Notes: a model not told the origin generated them from the sequence alone. Positions 17,788 through 26,086 are shown, counted from the first letter of the stretch. The stretch: 50,703 nt of DNA from Acidobacteriota bacterium (GCA_016213775.1 JACQZR010000231.1:1-50703), one strand, 5' to 3'. A program made the numbers and translations.

Positions 17788-18468
17788 TCACTGATACCTG
17801 ACGTCCGACTTCACTTCGGTTGCCTCCACGCTCAGCGTGACCATCACGGTGACATCGCGCGTCGCCCCCCAGGCGGTGCAGCGCAGCGGCGCCCGGTAAA
17901 CACCTGAGACGAGCTTATCGGGAATGATGTAAACGTCCACGGGATCTCCCTGAAGCGGGCTGCCTTCGGGCGGTGTGCGGCCGCGCATGGGGCGCCAGTC
18001 GAGCCAGTTGGCGCCGCCGGCGTCGCACTGATAGGGCATGTCATGCCAGTTCGCGGCGATGTGGAACGTCTTAGGGGCAGGCATGACGGCGCCGGTGGTG
18101 TGGAAGAACTCGAACGAGGATTCGGAGGCAACCAGAATGGGCGCTCCACCCACCCGCAAGGTGTACCCCCGCCTGGTCCGCTGGCACGAATTGGCTGCCT
18201 GGACAATGAAGAAGTAGCTCCCTTCCTTCTTTGGGATGCCCTGGAAATAGCCGGCAGGCGTCAGGCGTACCCCTTCCGGCAGGGCGCCGAAGGCCAGCCG
18301 AAACGTGACGCCGTTGTCGGCGCAGACGCCACATCCTTGCACCACAAGGGGTTCCGGTGCGTAGGGACGGTGGATGACGGCTGGGGGAAGCTCCTTGGTG
18401 ATCAGGTCGAGTCCGCGCATGGGCGTGGGCCAGGACAGCATAAACAGTGCCGTGAAAAAAATCTTCAT
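17788..18468 (-). CDS. Secreted protein with putative Ig-like domain, function unknown
   Basis: 226 residues. N-terminal signal peptide (MKIFFTALFMLSWPTPMRG). Residues about 25-105 fit a putative Ig (He_PIG-like) domain: LPPAVIHRPYAPEPLVVQG, then FGALPEGVRLTPAGYFQGIP and GSYFFIVQA. Four to five cysteines (including CGVC) suggest disulfides in the periplasm or outside. The C-terminal half has no recognised domain. It is divergent from the next gene across an 81-bp intergenic region containing an 8-bp inverted repeat. Function unknown. Confidence 0.75.
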   Translation of the reverse strand: MKIFFTALFMLSWPTPMRGLDLITKELPPAVIHRPYAPEPLVVQGCGVCADNGVTFRLAFGALPEGVRLTPAGYFQGIPKKEGSYFFIVQAANSCQRTRRGYTLRVGGAPILVASESSFEFFHTTGAVMPAPKTFHIAANWHDMPYQCDAGGANWLDWRPMRGRTPPEGSPLQGDPVDVYIIPDKLVSGVYRAPLRCTAWGATRDVTVMVTLSVEATEVKSDVRYQ

Positions 18469-18477
18469 CCGCTGATG

Positions 18478-18528
18478 CTTATCGGCAACGGAATTCGCTA
18501 TCTACTAGTGAGAGCCCTCACCGATAAG
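18478..18528. promoter_or_regulatory. Inverted repeat in a divergent promoter region
   Basis: CTTATCGG (18478-18485) and CCGATAAG (18521-18528) are perfect 8-bp inverted arms 35 bp apart, between the divergent starts at 18468 and 18550. Paired operator half-sites or a leader hairpin are both possible; the right arm lies about 20 bp before the ATG at 18550. Confidence 0.35.
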
Positions 18529-18549
18529 AACAGATGAGGAGAACAAACA

Positions 18550-19152
18550 ATGGGCGGGCTCTTAGCAGTGACACGGAAGAACTTTGGAAGGTCTTTGACA
18601 ACCGGATTGGCCATCCTGATCGCATTGGAGATGGCGGCGGCGAATCTGTTCGGAGCGGATTGGCCATCGCCAAACGGCGCAACCACAAAAAACATACTCA
18701 CAAATCAAGGAGTGGTGGCGCTGGCGCGAGCGGGCTACAGCGAAGGATTCATCATCGACATTATCTATCAAAAACAAACACAGTTTGATGTTTCCGTCGA
18801 CGGGCTGGCGTGGCTGGCCAAACAGGGGTTGAGCGAACGCGTGATCCGCACAATGGTCACAAATGAAAGAAAAGAAGAACAAACAGCCATTGTGCCCGCG
18901 ACGGTTCAGATCGTGACGCAAGAGCAGGCTCCGGTCCAGCCTGCCAGGCTCAGAAGAGGCAACTATGTGGAGCAGACCGTGGCTCCGCCCGTTACACGGC
19001 GCACGGAAGTGCAGGTTCCGTTGCCCGTTATTTTTCCCGCTCCCGGGCCAACGTCCGGACCCTCCCAATCGTCCTGGTATGTGAAGGGCTACGATCGCGA
19101 CAAGTGGTACATTGTCCCGAACGTGCCGGTGCTTCCCGCCTCTACGCGGTAG
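18550..19152 (+). CDS. Exported or membrane-tethered protein with acidobacterial helical repeat-like domain
   Basis: 200 residues, with GAGGAG seven bases before the ATG. One hydrophobic N-terminal segment (TTGLAILIALEMAAANLFGA) acts as signal peptide or anchor. Residues about 47-100 (ILTNQGVVALARAGYSEGFI ... FDVSVDGLAWLAKQGLSE RVIRTM) match a short two-helix pattern that I recognise from many uncharacterised acidobacterial proteins: an Asn-Gln-Val-Leu helix, Ile-Ile-x-x-Ile, then Phe-Asp-Val-Ser and a second helix. The C-terminal half is Pro/Gln/Arg-rich and probably disordered. Function unknown; what is certain is a coding gene with a good ribosome site. Confidence 0.7.
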   Translation: MGGLLAVTRKNFGRSLTTGLAILIALEMAAANLFGADWPSPNGATTKNILTNQGVVALARAGYSEGFIIDIIYQKQTQFDVSVDGLAWLAKQGLSERVIRTMVTNERKEEQTAIVPATVQIVTQEQAPVQPARLRRGNYVEQTVAPPVTRRTEVQVPLPVIFPAPGPTSGPSQSSWYVKGYDRDKWYIVPNVPVLPASTR

Positions 19153-19256
19153 GCGGCCCTAATACCATTTTTGGAATAAATCCGCTCCCGGCATGGATTA
19201 CGTACACAAGCCAGTTACGTAAATAAGAGTAAACAACAGTAAAGAAGCGGAAACTT

Positions 19257-19272
19257 TGGCACGGAGCGTGCA
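19257..19272 (+). promoter_or_regulatory. Possible sigma-54 (-24/-12) promoter
   Basis: TGGCACG-N4-GTGCA matches the sigma-54 consensus TGGCACG-N4-TTGCW at all but one position, and the GG and GC doublets are 10 bp apart as required. Its start point would fall near 19283, just past the first ATG of the small ORF at 19278, so the two readings partly conflict. It could serve the amidohydrolase gene further downstream. Confidence 0.35.
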
Positions 19273-19277
19273 TCAAC

Positions 19278-19388
19278 ATGAGTATGGAACTTTCGGGGAC
19301 AATGTGGATCATCAACCTGATCCCTTTATTTTTCATCGTGGGGTTGTTTCTTGCGATGCTTTCCAACTCGCCCAAGATCGACCGCTAG
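19278..19388 (+). CDS. Putative single-span small membrane protein (36 residues)
   Basis: ATG to TAG, 36 residues: MSMELSGTMWIINLIPLFFI, then VGLFLAMLSNSPKIDR. One strong transmembrane segment ends in a basic tail, the usual form of small membrane proteins. GGAG lies 11 bases before the ATG; a second ATG at 19284 is also possible. A hairpin follows at 19399-19418. No homologue is recognised. Codon choice and hydrophobic pattern suggest a real gene, but the evidence is limited because it is short. Confidence 0.45.
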   Translation: MSMELSGTMWIINLIPLFFIVGLFLAMLSNSPKIDR

Positions 19389-19398
19389 TGAGGTCAAC

Positions 19399-19418
19399 CG
19401 GACACACTACAGTGTCCG
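19399..19418 (+). terminator. Perfect 7-bp hairpin after the small membrane ORF
   Basis: CGGACAC (19399-19405), a six-base loop and GTGTCCG (19412-19418), 10 bases past the TAG. No run of T follows, so it could also be an operator for the downstream amidohydrolase gene. Confidence 0.35.
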
Positions 19419-19540
19419 ATTAGCACACTGAAGGTGGCCGCGGCGGCGAACTGGGAATTTCGCGGCCAGGTTCTGTAGCTCACCTCCCACATTCCCCTCC
19501 GGTTGTACCGCTGGACAGCCTCCGTACTACACTACGGGGA

Positions 19541-21121
19541 ATGCGACCCGCGATCTTTCTTCTTTTCCTCAACTGTCTGACGGCGGTGGCGTCCGCACAA
19601 CTCGCGCAGCCATTCGACCTTCTCATCACCAACGCCCGAGTCGTGGACGGGGCGGGCAATCCGTACTTCTATGCCGATATCGGAGTGCGCGGTGATACCA
19701 TCGCTGCCGTCGGCTGGCTCAAAGGTGCGCCGGCGAAGTTGCGCGTTGACGCGGGGAATCTCACCCTGACCCCAGGGTTCATTGACGTGCACAATCACTC
19801 CTACCCGGACATCTTCAACACGCCCACCGCCCCGGGCTATTTGCTACAGGGCGTGACGACGCTGATCGGCGGACCCGACGGCTCCTCGCCGCTGCCTATC
19901 AAACCAGCTCTGGACCGTCTCAGCGCTCATCGCATGTCGGTCAACATGGCGCTCACCGTGGGGCACGGATCCATCCGCCGGTCCGTGCTCAACATGGACA
20001 ACCGCCCGCCCACCGCCGCGGAACTGCAGAAGATGCGCGATCTCACTCGCCAGGCGATGCTCGATGGTGCGATTGGGATGTCCACGGGGCTCATGTACAC
20101 GCCTGCCAACTTCGCCGCCACTGAAGAGGTGATCGAACTGGGGAAGGTGGTAGCCGAATACGGTGGATTCCACGTGTCCCACATCCGCAATGAAGGCGAC
20201 AAGCTGATCGAATCGGTGAAGGAAACCATCCGCATCGGCGAGGAGGGTGGACTCCCGACACAGATCACCCACGCCAAAGTCGGCGGCAAGGTCAACCTCG
20301 GCAAGAGCGTGGAGATGCTGCGCCTAGTGGGCGAAGCTCGCGCCCGCGGTGTTGACGCCACCGTTGACCAGTATCCTTACACCGCATCGCACACCAGCAT
20401 CGGGGCGGCTCTCTTTCCAGCCGATGCGTTTGGCGGCGGCACCAGTGCGCTGCTGGAGCGTTTGAACGCCCCGGCGCAGCGGGAGCGCATCAAGACCGAG
20501 ATCATCCGCCGAATAGAAGGCGAGCGCGGGGGCGGCGATCCAAAGAATATTGTCCTGACGAATTGTTCCTTCGACCGGTCGCTGGAACGCAAGTCACTCT
20601 CCGACATTCTGCGGGCGCGCGGCCAGCAGCCGACCATCGAGAACGCCTCTGAGCTGGCGATGGAAATTCAGAAGCGCGGCGGATGCAGCGCGACGTTCCA
20701 CTGGATTTTTGAGGAGGACATCCAACGGATCATGCGCTACCCGTTCACGATGGTGGCCTCCGACGGGTCAATCACCATGGCGCATCCGCGCAGTACCGGG
20801 ACGTTCGCCCGCGTGCTCGGCCGCTACGTGCGGGAGCGCAAGGTGATCGGGTTTGAGGATGCGATTCGCAAGATGTCCGGCCTGCCGGCGCAGCGGCTGC
20901 GGCTGTACGACCGCGGTATCATCCGGCCGGGCATGAAGGCCGACCTGGTGATTCTCGATCCGGCAACTGTCGCTGACAAGTCCACTTTCGAGGATCCCGG
21001 CGCCCTGGCCGTGGGCGTTCGCGATGTTCTTGTCAACGGGGTGTTTGTAGTGCGCGATGGCAAGATCACACCGGACCGGCCGGGTCGCGCCTTGTACGGG
21101 CCGGGATACAAAGCCCGCTGA
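19541..21121 (+). CDS. Exported N-acyl-D-amino-acid deacylase-like amidohydrolase
   Basis: 526 residues with a signal peptide (MRPAIFLLFLNCLTAVASAQ). The metal-dependent hydrolase fold is clear: DLLITNARVVDGAGNPYFYA, then TLTPGFIDVHNHS with the His-x-His metal pair near 85, GFHVSHIRNEG, QITHAKVGG, DQYPYTASHTS, and a late MVASDGSI carrying the catalytic Asp. The C-terminus has the usual GMKADLVILDPATVADKSTF. This is the pattern of D-aminoacylases, which remove acyl groups from N-acyl-D-amino acids; most have HTHDD where this one has HNHSY. Export suggests use of D-amino acid derivatives from peptidoglycan or soil in the periplasm. Exact substrate unknown. Confidence 0.88.
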   Translation: MRPAIFLLFLNCLTAVASAQLAQPFDLLITNARVVDGAGNPYFYADIGVRGDTIAAVGWLKGAPAKLRVDAGNLTLTPGFIDVHNHSYPDIFNTPTAPGYLLQGVTTLIGGPDGSSPLPIKPALDRLSAHRMSVNMALTVGHGSIRRSVLNMDNRPPTAAELQKMRDLTRQAMLDGAIGMSTGLMYTPANFAATEEVIELGKVVAEYGGFHVSHIRNEGDKLIESVKETIRIGEEGGLPTQITHAKVGGKVNLGKSVEMLRLVGEARARGVDATVDQYPYTASHTSIGAALFPADAFGGGTSALLERLNAPAQRERIKTEIIRRIEGERGGGDPKNIVLTNCSFDRSLERKSLSDILRARGQQPTIENASELAMEIQKRGGCSATFHWIFEEDIQRIMRYPFTMVASDGSITMAHPRSTGTFARVLGRYVRERKVIGFEDAIRKMSGLPAQRLRLYDRGIIRPGMKADLVILDPATVADKSTFEDPGALAVGVRDVLVNGVFVVRDGKITPDRPGRALYGPGYKAR

Positions 21122-21247
21122 AGCGCACATAGTCGGATGCCTGGAAATCGAGTGACTTCCGGTCCAGTACCAGCGGTTAGCCATGCTAAGGGATGAACCG
21201 GATTGTGACAGCGCACACCGTATCGAGATAATCGAAGCGTCTTACAG

Positions 21248-21406
21248 ATGCATCCGCAAGCTCTCGCCAGTGTGGCAATCGCCACCCTTGCATGCCCGTT
21301 GTTGGCGTACTGGCTTGGCTGGGCTGCCTTTCAGGAGTTCCGCCTTCGTAAACAAGATCCCCGAAAGGGGGCGCCAAAAGCGAAAGGACAGGCCGCGGGC
21401 GGATAG
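21248..21406 (+). CDS. Putative small single-span membrane protein (52 residues)
   Basis: ATG to TAG gives MHPQALASVAIATLACPLLA, then YWLGWAAFQEFRLRKQDPRK and a Lys/Gly-rich tail. One hydrophobic helix with a strongly basic C-terminus fits an inner-membrane micro-protein. It lies in an otherwise empty 287-bp gap, 2 bp from the convergent end of the RidA-like gene. The ribosome site is weak (CGAAG). No family recognised. Confidence 0.4.
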   Translation: MHPQALASVAIATLACPLLAYWLGWAAFQEFRLRKQDPRKGAPKAKGQAAGG

Positions 21407-21408
21407 GT

Positions 21409-22536
21409 TCAAGGCAGCGTCACTACTTCCAGGGCGAAGCTGGCGTCCATGGATGGCAGCCCTTCGAATTGGAGCATCGTGCTGGCCGGAGGGCGAGCCT
21501 TGTCCAAAAACTCAAACCGGATGGAGCGAATTTTCTCGATGGTGCTCTGCGCGAGTGGATAGTAGTTGGTGAGCGCGGTGTTCTTCATCGATCCACCCGC
21601 TCCTTCCACTGCTTTCTTCAGCCGGTCAAAGGCGAGCCGTATGTCGGCGTCCTGCGCATGGAAGGCCAACTGGCTTCCCGTGAGGATCACCTTGGGCGCG
21701 TTCACCAGCATCACCTGCGAGTAGTTGGGGGAACTCGGGAGCGCCTCCGGATTGATCGCGGTCATGGGAAGCGACGGCGCCGAGGAGAGCCTGCCAACGG
21801 CTTCGCATTCCACCAGTCCGCTGCTGAGACCACGCAGCGCTTGAACGATCACCAGCGAAGCCTTGGGAAACTGCGCTGCTGTGTGTTGACGGAGTTGCAT
21901 GTAGTCGCCGAGCGCGCTGGCGAAACAGGTGACTCGCAGGATGTTCGGTGCGTCGACTTTCGCTGCTTTGGCTGCCTTTGCCAGATTCGCAATGGACTCG
22001 CGGAAGAGCGGCTCCACTTTTTCCACCGGCTCCTTGCTGGTCACCTGCTGGCCGGAGAAGAACGCGAGCCCGTTGGGATTGACCGGACGTTTTTCCATCG
22101 TCCAGCCTTCCAGCACAACTTGCGCTCCTTCGAGCGGGAGGGCGCCAACGCGAATCGCGGTCACCACCGGCAAGGGCTGCCTCCACCCCGTGAATTCTTC
22201 ACTCACCAGAGCCGGGACGCGGCGCAGATCGCCAGTGCCGGAGACGAACGCGCGTACCTTGATAATGGACGCCCCCCTGGCTTGCGAACGGAGGTTTTTC
22301 AGGCCGTCGCGAACCTGCTGCGAAAGCAGCCCCTTGGAAGAAAGTGGCGCTGCCAGAAAGCCGAGCCGCTGCGGCTGGGCGCTGAGAGCCGCGGGAGGGT
22401 CCTTCGGTATTTCGTGGGTTTGGGTGATCTCCTCCTCGTCGGCCTTTTTCCGTTTCTTTTTCTTCTGCGCCGGCAATAGCGCGGCGGTGATGGCGGCTAG
22501 TAGGAGTAGAGCAAGGAATGTGCGAAACGTCCGCAT
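21409..22536 (-). CDS. Exported protein with two RidA/YjgF-like domains
   Basis: 375 residues from the ATG at 22536, which begins a signal peptide (MRTFRTFLALLLLAAITAAL); the longer open frame upstream lacks a sensible start. A Lys-rich linker (QKKKKRKKADEEE) follows. Two Rid-like segments can be made out, about 60-170 (RLGFLAAPLSSKGLLSQQVR ... IIKVRAFVSGTGD) and about 255-375 (VILTGSQLAFHAQDADIRLA, RIRFEFLDKARPPASTMLQF). RidA proteins deaminate reactive imines, normally in the cytosol and as trimers of one domain; an exported tandem version is unusual. Conservation is loose, so catalysis is uncertain. It is divergent from the PdxR-type regulator. Confidence 0.65.
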   Translation of the reverse strand: MRTFRTFLALLLLAAITAALLPAQKKKKRKKADEEEITQTHEIPKDPPAALSAQPQRLGFLAAPLSSKGLLSQQVRDGLKNLRSQARGASIIKVRAFVSGTGDLRRVPALVSEEFTGWRQPLPVVTAIRVGALPLEGAQVVLEGWTMEKRPVNPNGLAFFSGQQVTSKEPVEKVEPLFRESIANLAKAAKAAKVDAPNILRVTCFASALGDYMQLRQHTAAQFPKASLVIVQALRGLSSGLVECEAVGRLSSAPSLPMTAINPEALPSSPNYSQVMLVNAPKVILTGSQLAFHAQDADIRLAFDRLKKAVEGAGGSMKNTALTNYYPLAQSTIEKIRSIRFEFLDKARPPASTMLQFEGLPSMDASFALEVVTLP

Positions 22537-22600
22537 AGGGCAAGAAGTAGCGAGAAGGGAAATTGTATCAAGATTGGGGTGTCCAGCGGCCCATACGAAA

Positions 22601-22639
22601 TGGACTGTTGTGGACCGGTCCAATTTGGTATATTGGTCC
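22601..22639 (+). promoter_or_regulatory. Promoter and half-site cluster of the PdxR/MocR-type regulator gene
   Basis: Half-sites TGGACt (22601), TGGACC (22611) and GGTCCA (22617) and a fourth, TTGGTCC (22633-22639). The first two are direct repeats exactly 10 bp apart; the second and third form the palindrome GGACCGGTCC (22612-22621). TATATT at 22629-22634 can serve as -10 with TTGTGG as a poor -35, so the sites cover the promoter. MocR-family regulators are known to bind direct plus inverted repeats near their own promoters. Confidence 0.5.
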
Positions 22640-22650
22640 TGCTGGCCATC

Positions 22651-24120
22651 ATGCTACCGCCCATCCATCTCGACTCCGCCTCGGAGACGCCGCTCTACCG
22701 CCAGCTTTTCGACCAGTTGAAGGGCCTGATCCAAACGGGCCGCATTCCACCGGGCGAGCGCCTGCCGGCCACTCGCGAACTGGCAACGCTCCTCAATCTG
22801 AACCGTGCCACTGTGTCATCGGCTTATGAACTGTTGGAACAGGACGGACTGTTGAAAGGTCATGTCGGGCGCGGGAGTTTTGTGGCAGGAGCCGCTGCTC
22901 CGGTGACACGCATTCCCTGGGAGCAATGGAGTGCACCGCCATCCTCGCTTCCATCGTTGTCGCTCCCGCCGGATGGAATCAGCTTCGCCAGTTCGCGGCC
23001 GGCGGAAGAACTGTTCCCCATAGATCAGTTCCGCATTACGGTGGATGAGGTGATTCGCGGACCCGGAGCGGGACGCATCCTGCAACTTGGATCACCCGCA
23101 GGATATGCTCCACTGCGCAGTTACCTGATCGAGGAGGCGGCGCGGCATGGAGCGGCTCGCGGCGGCGACGATATCGTGATTACCAACGGCTGCCAGCAGG
23201 CGCTCGATCTGTTGCAACGGGTGCTCGTGCGGCCCGGCGATGCGGTTGCGGTGGAGGATCCAGTCTATCCGGGACTGCGCGGCGTGTTTGCCTCCGCCGG
23301 AGCCCGGCTGGTAGGGATACCGGTGGGTCCGGATGGCATCGATACCGATGCCCTTGCCGCGGCGCTGGAACGCGAACAGCCGCGGCTGCTTCTGCTCACT
23401 CCGAATTTCCAGAATCCGACCGGCGCCACCATGACGATGGAGACTCGCCAGCGCGTGCTGCGACTGGCGCGCGAGGCTGGAGTCATCGTGGTGGAGAACG
23501 ACATTTACGGTTTGCTGCGGTATGAAGGCGAATCGCTGCCGTCGTTGAAGCAACTCGATCCGACGGGTGACGTCGTGCAATTGGGCAGTTTTTCGAAGAT
23601 CGCCTTTCCAGGCCTTCGCGTCGGATGGGTGATCGGGCCGCGCGTCCTGATGGACCGCATCAAGGATGCCAAGCAGTGGTGCGATTTGCACAGTGATCAA
23701 CTGGCGCAGGCCGTGTTGTGCCGCTTTGCCGAGTCGGGGCGGCTGCAAGCGCATTGCGAGCACGTGATTGCCGAAGGCGCCCGCCGGCTTGTTGCTGTGC
23801 TGCAGGCGTGTGAGGAGTTTCTGCCCGCCGGTACGCGGTTCACCCGTCCTCAGGGTGGGATGAATTTGTGGGTCCGGTTGCCGCAAGGCCTCGACGCGGG
23901 AGAGCTCCTGCCGCGTGCCGAGCGGGCGCTGGTGAATTATCTGCCGGGCAAGTACTTCGCCGTATCGCAAGTGGAGCCCGGCGCATTGCGTTTGTGTTTT
24001 GCCGGATTGGAGCCTGAGCGGATTCGCAAGGGTGTCCGGATCCTCGGCGAGTTGTTTACCAATGAAGCGGAGCGTGTGCGAGTGTCGCGCCAAATGGAGC
24101 CCGCACCCGCGCTTGTCTAA
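22651..24120 (+). CDS. pdxR: MocR/PdxR-type GntR-family regulator with aminotransferase fold
   Basis: 489 residues from the ATG at 22651. The N-terminal GntR winged helix is [20 protein letters not shown], then [20 protein letters not shown]. After a linker comes a fold-type I aminotransferase-like domain that binds pyridoxal phosphate: [50 protein letters not shown] and the PLP lysine in [16 protein letters not shown]. These proteins sense PLP or an amino compound and control a neighbouring operon. Lying directly before pdxS-pdxT (14 bp gap) strongly suggests PdxR, a B6 synthesis regulator. Unlike the usual divergent layout, it is codirectional and perhaps in the same transcript. The symbol is assigned by context. 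Confidence 0.85.
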   Translation: MLPPIHLDSASETPLYRQLFDQLKGLIQTGRIPPGERLPATRELATLLNLNRATVSSAYELLEQDGLLKGHVGRGSFVAGAAAPVTRIPWEQWSAPPSSLPSLSLPPDGISFASSRPAEELFPIDQFRITVDEVIRGPGAGRILQLGSPAGYAPLRSYLIEEAARHGAARGGDDIVITNGCQQALDLLQRVLVRPGDAVAVEDPVYPGLRGVFASAGARLVGIPVGPDGIDTDALAAALEREQPRLLLLTPNFQNPTGATMTMETRQRVLRLAREAGVIVVENDIYGLLRYEGESLPSLKQLDPTGDVVQLGSFSKIAFPGLRVGWVIGPRVLMDRIKDAKQWCDLHSDQLAQAVLCRFAESGRLQAHCEHVIAEGARRLVAVLQACEEFLPAGTRFTRPQGGMNLWVRLPQGLDAGELLPRAERALVNYLPGKYFAVSQVEPGALRLCFAGLEPERIRKGVRILGELFTNEAERVRVSRQMEPAPALV

Positions 24121-24134
24121 CTGGGAGGTTAGTG

Positions 24135-25022
24135 ATGAATTACTTGGATGAACAGTTTCGATTGAAAGTCGGCCTCGCCGAGATGCTCAAGGGAGGCGTC
24201 ATCATGGACGTCACCAATGCCGAGCAGGCCGTCATTGCTGAGAAGGCGGGCGCATCCGCGGTGATGGCGCTTGAGCGCGTCCCCGCCGATATCCGTAAGG
24301 AGGGCGGCGTTGCCCGCATGGCTCCGATCAGCAAGATCCGCGAGATCATGGCTGCCGTCAGCATTCCCGTGATGGCAAAGGCGCGCATCGGCCACTTCCT
24401 GGAAGCTCAAGTGCTCGAGGCGTTGAAGGTGGATTACGTCGATGAGAGCGAAGTGCTCACGCCGGCCGATGAAGAGCATCACATCGACAAGCGCGCGTTC
24501 AAGACGCCGTTTGTCTGCGGCGCGCGCAATCTCGGTGAAGCGCTGCGCCGGATTGCGGAAGGCGCCGCTATGATCCGCACCAAGGGGGAAGCCGGGTCGG
24601 GCAACATCGTCGAGGCGGTCCGCCACATCCGCACCATCGTCAAGGAGATGAAGCAACTGACAGTGCTTGGCCGCGAGGAGTTGGTGGCCGAATCGAAGAA
24701 GCACCAGGCGCCGCTCGAGCTCGTTCAATACGTCGCCGAACACGGAAAGCTGCCGGTGCCGAACTTTTCAGCCGGCGGGATCGCCACACCAGCCGATGCA
24801 GCGTTGGTGATGCAGTTGGGTGCCGAAGCGGTGTTCGTCGGATCGGGCATTTTCAAGTCCAACGATCCAGAGGCGCGCGCCAAAGCGATCGTCAAAGCTG
24901 CCACCTATTTCCGTGATCCGGAAAAACTCCTGGAAGCCAGCGAGGAACTCGGCATCGGCATGTTTGGCCTCGATATCGCCAAACTGCCGGAGAGCGAATT
25001 GCTCCAGACGCGAGGCTGGTAA
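24135..25022 (+). CDS. pdxS: Pyridoxal 5'-phosphate synthase subunit PdxS
   Basis: 295 residues from the ATG at 24135 (GGGAGG upstream; a GTG three bases earlier also fits). The ribose-5-phosphate-using PLP synthase of the DXP-independent route: [20 protein letters not shown], then [30 protein letters not shown] with the first catalytic Lys, [12 protein letters not shown] with the second, and [20 protein letters not shown]. It forms dodecamers with PdxT. The gene ends at TAA directly before the pdxT start, so the two are translated together. Full length. Confidence 0.98.
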   Translation: MNYLDEQFRLKVGLAEMLKGGVIMDVTNAEQAVIAEKAGASAVMALERVPADIRKEGGVARMAPISKIREIMAAVSIPVMAKARIGHFLEAQVLEALKVDYVDESEVLTPADEEHHIDKRAFKTPFVCGARNLGEALRRIAEGAAMIRTKGEAGSGNIVEAVRHIRTIVKEMKQLTVLGREELVAESKKHQAPLELVQYVAEHGKLPVPNFSAGGIATPADAALVMQLGAEAVFVGSGIFKSNDPEARAKAIVKAATYFRDPEKLLEASEELGIGMFGLDIAKLPESELLQTRGW

Positions 25023-25613
25023 ATGCGTATCGGCGTTCTCGCCCTGCAGGGCGATTTTGAAGCGCATCAGAAGGCAGTCGAGAGGGCTGGAGCGGAAGCC
25101 ATCGAGGTGCGCACCGCGGCGCAGATGGATTCGTGCGACGGCCTCATCCTGCCAGGCGGAGAGAGCACTACCATGTTGAAGCTGCTCCGCCTGGAGGGCC
25201 TGTTTGACGAGTTGCGACGCTTTGGCCAATCCAAGCCCATCTTTGGCACCTGCGCGGGCGCGATTCTACTTGCCGGCAAGGTGCTGTCGCCGCACCAGGA
25301 ATCCCTCGGGCTGGTCGATCTTACCGTCGAGCGCAATGCCTATGGGCGGCAGATCGACAGCCGCATCGTGCGGATAGAGCCGGAAAGCGGCGCCTCGATT
25401 GAAGGCCCGGTGGAGGCCGTGTTCATCCGCGCCCCCATCATTCGCGACGCTGGGCCGGAAGTGAATGTCCTGATGCGCTATCAGGAGCAACCGGTGCTGG
25501 TGGAACAAGGCCGCCACATGGTGGCCACGTTTCATCCCGAACTGACCAGCGATCCGCGCATCCACCAGCGCTTTCTCGCTACAGTGAAGAAAGCACTTCT
25601 CAACGGAAAGTAA
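25023..25613 (+). CDS. pdxT: Pyridoxal 5'-phosphate synthase glutaminase subunit PdxT
   Basis: 196 residues, starting on the base after the pdxS stop. It supplies ammonia from glutamine to PdxS. Class I glutaminase triad: nucleophile Cys77 in FGTCAGAILLA, and His171 and Glu173 in TFHPELTSD. The oxyanion strand LPGGESTTM near 44 is typical. Length matches the family. Confidence 0.98.
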   Translation: MRIGVLALQGDFEAHQKAVERAGAEAIEVRTAAQMDSCDGLILPGGESTTMLKLLRLEGLFDELRRFGQSKPIFGTCAGAILLAGKVLSPHQESLGLVDLTVERNAYGRQIDSRIVRIEPESGASIEGPVEAVFIRAPIIRDAGPEVNVLMRYQEQPVLVEQGRHMVATFHPELTSDPRIHQRFLATVKKALLNGK

Positions 25614-25627
25614 GCTCGGCTCTCACT

Positions 25628-26086
25628 ATGGATCGTCCGTTTCGTGTACTCTTTGTCTGCCTCGGAAACGCCATTCGCAGCCAGATGGCGGAAGGCTTCG
25701 CGCGCTGTTACGGCGCCGACGTGATGGTGGCCCGCAGCGCCGGTCTCGCCCCCGCCACCCACATCATGCCGCTTACGCGAAAAGTGCTGATCGAGAAGAA
25801 TATCGACCTTGGCGATGTGTTCCCCAAGTCGATTTCCGATCATGGCCCCGAACCCTTTGATCTTGTCGTCAACCTCTCCGGCTACCCGCTACCGAAAGAG
25901 GTGAAGGCGCCCGTGCGCGAGTGGAAGGTCAAGGATCCCATGGGCAGCAAGGAGCAGGCTTACCGCGATGCCGCCGGCATCATCGAACGTATGGTGATGG
26001 ATCTGATCCTGGAGCTGCGTCAATTGCGGAAGAAGTGGCAGGAAGAGTTCCGCCCAGGCACCGGACCGGCATTACCGGGAAGGTAA
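25628..26086 (+). CDS. Low-molecular-weight protein tyrosine phosphatase-like protein
   Basis: 152 residues. The P-loop VCLGNAIRSQ (Cys11, Arg17, a CX5R motif) and VKDPMGS (Asp103, general acid) are those of low-molecular-weight phosphatases and ArsC arsenate reductases. The two extra cysteines that thioredoxin-coupled ArsC needs are absent: the region reads VVNLSGYPLP. Phosphatase-like activity is therefore more likely than arsenate reduction. It begins 14 bp after pdxT and may share its transcript; whether its substrate relates to B6 is unknown. Confidence 0.85.
   Translation: MDRPFRVLFVCLGNAIRSQMAEGFARCYGADVMVARSAGLAPATHIMPLTRKVLIEKNIDLGDVFPKSISDHGPEPFDLVVNLSGYPLPKEVKAPVREWKVKDPMGSKEQAYRDAAGIIERMVMDLILELRQLRKKWQEEFRPGTGPALPGR

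Noticed and set aside
23092-24093. 333-residue minus-strand open frame opposite the MocR gene
   Set aside because: A shadow; no domain, and it covers the PLP-binding region of a clear gene.
25628-26086. Arsenate reductase annotation
   Set aside because: The two resolving cysteines are missing, and no ars genes are nearby.
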